From assembly GCA_050949865.1 (NCBI GenBank), contig JBMNGN010000004.1:496001-560000 (forward strand): DNA of 64,000 nt. The letters are read 5' to 3'. The position numbers and the translations under genes were made by a program. Shown one piece after another: positions 61,193 through 64,000 of the stretch (the stretch's first letter is position 1; every line of letters begins with the position of its first letter). The notes beneath the pieces are model-generated. The model did no database searches. It saw only the letters and a list, made by a program, of their open reading frames with translations, and was not told the origin of the DNA. The DNA comes from JBMNGN01 sp050949865 (GTDB taxonomy: Bacteria > Bacillota > Syntrophomonadia > Syntrophomonadales > Syntrophomonadaceae).

Positions 61193-62533
61193 ATGAAAAC
61201 ATTACTTGAGGAGTATGCTAGCAAGCTGGTATCGGCAGATGAAGCGGTAAAGGCAGTAAAATCAGGTGATTGGGTGGCATATAGCCATTTCGTTATGTTC
61301 CCGGAATACCTGGATAGAGCCCTGGCCAAAAGGGTAGGTGAACTATCGGATGTTAAAGTTAAAACCTCAACCGGTATGCACCCCGCCCAGGTTGCAGCGC
61401 AGGACCCGGAAAGAAAATCATTTATTTATAACAGTGCGTTCTTCAGTCATAGCGACCGGCAGTTGGGTGATAAAGGACTAGCGTTCCATATACCGGGCAA
61501 CTACTGGGAAGAAGTGCCCAGGCTATACCAGGGGCATGCAAGTAAACCCAATGTGGCCATACTTAAGACTACACCTATGGATAAAAACGGTTTTTTCAAT
61601 TTTGGTACTTCCTGTTCATTTACTCATGCTACAGCCGAAATGGCGGATATTGTTATTGTCGAAGTCAACAGCAGTGTACCTACCTGTTTGGGGGGAAACC
61701 ATGAGAATATTCACATATCTCAGGTAGATTACATTGTCGAAAGTGATAATGCACCTTTACTGACCCTGCCTGAAGTGCAAATAAGCGAAGAAGATAAAAA
61801 AATTGCTGCTTTCATAGTGGAGGAAATTGAAGATGGGAGCTGCTTGCAGCTAGGAATTGGAGGCATCCCTAATGCGGTTGGCAAAATAATTGCGGAATCT
61901 GATGTCAAGGATCTCGGATGCCATAGTGAGATGCTGGCTGATGCGTATGTAGATTTATACGAAAGCGGAAAAATGACCGGAGCCCGTAAGAATATTGACA
62001 GATTCAAAATGGTCTATACCTTTGCCATGGGTTCTAAAAAGTTATATGAATTCATGGACAATAATCCGGCATGCGCTACTTATTCTGTTGGTTATACCAA
62101 TGATTATAACGTCATAGCGGCTAATGACAAGGTAATCAGCGTAAACAACGCTTTGCAGGTGGATTTATTCGGGCAAGTATGTTCTGGATCTCAAGGCTAT
62201 CGCCATATATCCGGTTCTGGAGGTCAACTGGATTTTACCATAGGTGCCATGCTCTCCAAAGGCGGCAAAGGATTTATTTGTCTAAAATCCAGCCGCATGT
62301 GGGAAGGCAAACTGGTGTCCAGGATTGTACCTATGGTCGAAGGAGTAGTAACAGTACCCAGGAGTCTGGCTTTTTATATCGTTACTGAAAATGGCAAGGT
62401 AAAAATTAAAGGCAAAACCACCTGGCAAATAGCTGAAGCTTTAATATCCATAGCCCATCCTAAATTTCAGGACGATTTAGTAAAAGCAGCCCAGAAGATG
62501 AAGATCTGGACCAAAACTAACAGAGACTTATAG
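61193..62533 (+). CDS. Acyl-CoA:acetate/4-hydroxybutyrate CoA-transferase family protein
   Basis: A 446-residue family I CoA-transferase: N-terminal SADEAVKAVKSGDWVAYSHF, LKTTPMDKNGFFNFGTSCS, then QLGIGGIPNAVGKII, the likely catalytic Glu246 in LGCHSEMLADAYVDLYESG, and the C-terminal CoA-binding GSQGYRHISGSGGQLDF. Such enzymes move CoA between acyl-CoA and acetate or a hydroxy- or dicarboxylic acid through a glutamyl-CoA intermediate. Substrate not fixed; C4-acids are typical. ATG 61193 with GGGAGGATAAGG is used. A transporter gene follows 26 bp later in the same sigma-54 unit. Confidence 0.92.
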   Translation: MKTLLEEYASKLVSADEAVKAVKSGDWVAYSHFVMFPEYLDRALAKRVGELSDVKVKTSTGMHPAQVAAQDPERKSFIYNSAFFSHSDRQLGDKGLAFHIPGNYWEEVPRLYQGHASKPNVAILKTTPMDKNGFFNFGTSCSFTHATAEMADIVIVEVNSSVPTCLGGNHENIHISQVDYIVESDNAPLLTLPEVQISEEDKKIAAFIVEEIEDGSCLQLGIGGIPNAVGKIIAESDVKDLGCHSEMLADAYVDLYESGKMTGARKNIDRFKMVYTFAMGSKKLYEFMDNNPACATYSVGYTNDYNVIAANDKVISVNNALQVDLFGQVCSGSQGYRHISGSGGQLDFTIGAMLSKGGKGFICLKSSRMWEGKLVSRIVPMVEGVVTVPRSLAFYIVTENGKVKIKGKTTWQIAEALISIAHPKFQDDLVKAAQKMKIWTKTNRDL

Positions 62534-62559
62534 ACAAATTTAGGAGGGAGGAGTTAATC

Positions 62560-63855
62560 ATGTCAGCAGCAGTAATGAGTATTATTATCCTTTTGATCTG
62601 TGTAGTACTGTTCGTAACAGAAGTTATACCTCTGGTTACCACCGCCATATTCGGGGCTACCGCCATGGCCGCCTTTGGAGTGTGCAGCTTCAGCGAAGCA
62701 TATGGAGGATTTGCCTCAGATACGGTTATGCTGGTAGTGGGGATGGTAACCCTGGGAAATGCATTGTTTGAGACCGGGGCTGCCAGATTAATCGGCAATG
62801 GGATTGTAAAGTTAGCCGGGGACAGTGAGAAATTGCTTCTGGCTATATCTGTAACAGCAGCCGCGGCTTTATCCATGTTTCTATCCAATACCGCCACCAC
62901 GGCCATGTTTATGGCCATCATCAGCGGTGTAGTAATAGTAAAACCGCATATGAACAAAAAGGACTTTTTTATCCCCATAGGAATGGGCGCAGTAGCCGGG
63001 GGAACCTGTACCTTGGTAGGTTCTACCCCCCAGGTAGTAGCCCAGGGGATATTGCAGGAAAGCCTGGGTAAAGGCTTTGAGTTTTTCGACTTTGCCTGGG
63101 TTGGGGTGCCTATTGTAATAGTAATGGTCATTTATTTTATTACTATCGGTTATTCAATTGGAAAGAAAACCTGGGGTGACCGGGTGGATGATGAAGAACC
63201 GGGGCAACCGGCTCCTGCTGCCAAAGAGGCGGCAGCTGTGGCGGAAACTATTGACATGAAGAAGGTTTATATCTCATTAATTATTTTCGCCCTGACCGTA
63301 ACGGCCTTTATTACCAAGTTCTTTGCCCAGATCGGCTTAACCTGTATGGTAGCCGGGGTTTTATGCGTTCTAACCGGGTGTATATCCCAGAAAAAGGTTA
63401 TTGACAAAATGGACTGGGTGGCAGTAGGAGTTTTGGGCGGTTCCCTGGGGATGGCCAAAGGCTTGGAAGTGAGCGGCGGGGGAAAAATGATCGCCGATGC
63501 CTTTATTAACCTGGTTGGAATGGATGCCGCACCCTTTGTAATTTTCGCTGCCATTATATTTATAGTTATGGCTCTAAGCCAGTTTATGAGCAATACCGCT
63601 TGTACGGCCATGCTCGTGCCCATATCCCTGTTTATATGCAAAGATATGGGATTAAACCCGTACGCATTCGCCATGGGCATTATCATCGCCGCCAACATGT
63701 CTTTCTCCACTCCGGTGGCCACCACCCCTATAACCTTAACCCTGCAAGGAGGCTACCGGTTTATGGATTATGTTAAAGTTGGGGGGCCATTTAATATAGT
63801 TGCCTACTTCATGGTTACGTTCTTAACTCCAGTTTTCTTCCCCCTGGTTTTATAA
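62560..63855 (+). CDS. DASS/SLC13-type carboxylate transporter
   Basis: A 431-residue transporter with 11 or so hydrophobic segments in two inverted halves. Each half carries an SNT motif of the divalent anion:Na+ symporter family: LSNTATTAMFMAI (about residue 110) and FMSNTACTAMLVPI (about 347), with MGAVAGGTCTLVGSTPQVVA and FSTPVATTPITLTLQGGY around the substrate sites. It probably takes up, or exchanges, a dicarboxylate or similar acid with Na+. Strong ribosome site AGGAGGGAGGAG. It shares a promoter with the CoA-transferase, so the two likely serve one substrate. Confidence 0.88.
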   Translation: MSAAVMSIIILLICVVLFVTEVIPLVTTAIFGATAMAAFGVCSFSEAYGGFASDTVMLVVGMVTLGNALFETGAARLIGNGIVKLAGDSEKLLLAISVTAAAALSMFLSNTATTAMFMAIISGVVIVKPHMNKKDFFIPIGMGAVAGGTCTLVGSTPQVVAQGILQESLGKGFEFFDFAWVGVPIVIVMVIYFITIGYSIGKKTWGDRVDDEEPGQPAPAAKEAAAVAETIDMKKVYISLIIFALTVTAFITKFFAQIGLTCMVAGVLCVLTGCISQKKVIDKMDWVAVGVLGGSLGMAKGLEVSGGGKMIADAFINLVGMDAAPFVIFAAIIFIVMALSQFMSNTACTAMLVPISLFICKDMGLNPYAFAMGIIIAANMSFSTPVATTPITLTLQGGYRFMDYVKVGGPFNIVAYFMVTFLTPVFFPLVL

Positions 63856-63901
63856 CCTAGTTTACTAGTTTAATTCTACTCCAAATACTTCCCCCTTTTG
63901 C

Positions 63902-63928
63902 GGGGTCCCAAAAGGACCCCTTTCTTTT
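63902..63928 (+). terminator. Rho-independent terminator after the transporter gene
   Basis: GGGGTCC (63902-63908) pairs with GGACCCC (63914-63920) over a CAAAA loop; TTTCTTTT follows (63921-63928). It closes the sigma-54-controlled operon. Confidence 0.9.
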
Positions 63929-64000
63929 AAAAATTCTGGCAAATGATTGGGAAGGTAAATTAAGGAGATGAAGCAAAAAAATAGTCATTTTCAAGCTAAA

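Noticed and set aside
63968..64000. Start of a new gene at the right edge (ATG 63968, open to the end)
   Set aside because: AAGGAG abuts the ATG with no spacer and only 11 codons are visible, so it cannot be supported.
1..64000. Mobile elements, prophage, transposases or integrases
   Set aside because: No transposase, integrase or terminal inverted repeat pair was recognised; gene order over most of the window is that of a conserved chromosome.

Overview
The window is a 64-kb chromosomal segment of about mid-40s % GC with almost no wasted space. It most resembles a motile, anaerobic, endospore-lineage Firmicute (Clostridia), plausibly a Syntrophomonas-type syntroph. The support is: a Bacillus/Clostridium-style flagellar-chemotaxis operon (flhF-flhG-sigD, cheC, cheD, fliY); a housekeeping stretch in the same order as in Bacillus subtilis (argS-rpoE-pyrG-spo0F-fba-tal-glpX-rho-rpmE-prfA-prmC-ywlC-ywlE/rpiB-glyA); a ferredoxin-type 2-oxoacid oxidoreductase; and a Na+-translocating decarboxylase/B12/CoA-transferase region under CBS-PAS sigma-54 activators. 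The genus is inference; no 16S or other species marker is present.

Layout. (1) 1-21772: one long flagellar/chemotaxis operon, fliH (partial)-fliI-fliJ-fliK-flgD-orf-flgE-motA-motB-fliL-fliN-like-fliO-P-Q-R-flhB-flhA-flhF-flhG-sigD-flgF/G-cheD-cheR-cheC-cheY-fliM-fliY-cheW. It is tightly packed with many start/stop overlaps and ends in a clear intrinsic terminator. (2) 22068-24572: three-subunit 2-oxoacid:ferredoxin oxidoreductase. (3) 24621-27145, minus strand: cyclophilin, a cysteine-desulfurase-like enzyme and a DsrE-like protein. (4) 27448-51325: housekeeping genes for translation (argS, rpmE, prfA, prmC, ywlC), transcription (short delta factor, rho), nucleotides (pyrG, comEB, dcd), central carbon (fba, tal, glpX, rpiB, glyA), cell wall (FemAB-like, alr, LysM-M23) and signalling (spo0F). 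(5) 52134-63855: accessory energy-metabolism region with two sigma-54 activators, birA, the small and large membrane subunits of a biotin-dependent Na+ pump, tRNA-Pro, cobO, meaB, a CoA-transferase and a DASS-type carboxylate transporter.

How it fits together. The first block builds and steers the flagellum. The last block looks like part of a short-chain acyl-CoA/dicarboxylate pathway: BirA biotinylates the carrier of a decarboxylase whose beta and gamma/delta subunits are here; CobO and MeaB supply and protect adenosylcobalamin for an acyl-CoA mutase not in this window; the CoA-transferase and transporter follow a very good -24/-12 promoter opposite a CBS-PAS sigma-54 activator.

Most notable: a reading frame joining an arginine-phosphatase-type LMW phosphatase, ribose-5-phosphate isomerase B and serine hydroxymethyltransferase, in which the last junction has the signature of a one-base shift; a Sua5/YwlC gene whose conserved N-terminus has no usual start codon; a 711-bp structured intergenic region before an unlisted 53-residue decarboxylase subunit; a promoter region with perfect palindromes between the activator and the CoA-transferase genes; and a 30-bp perfect direct repeat with 66-bp period behind a YhaM-like nuclease gene.
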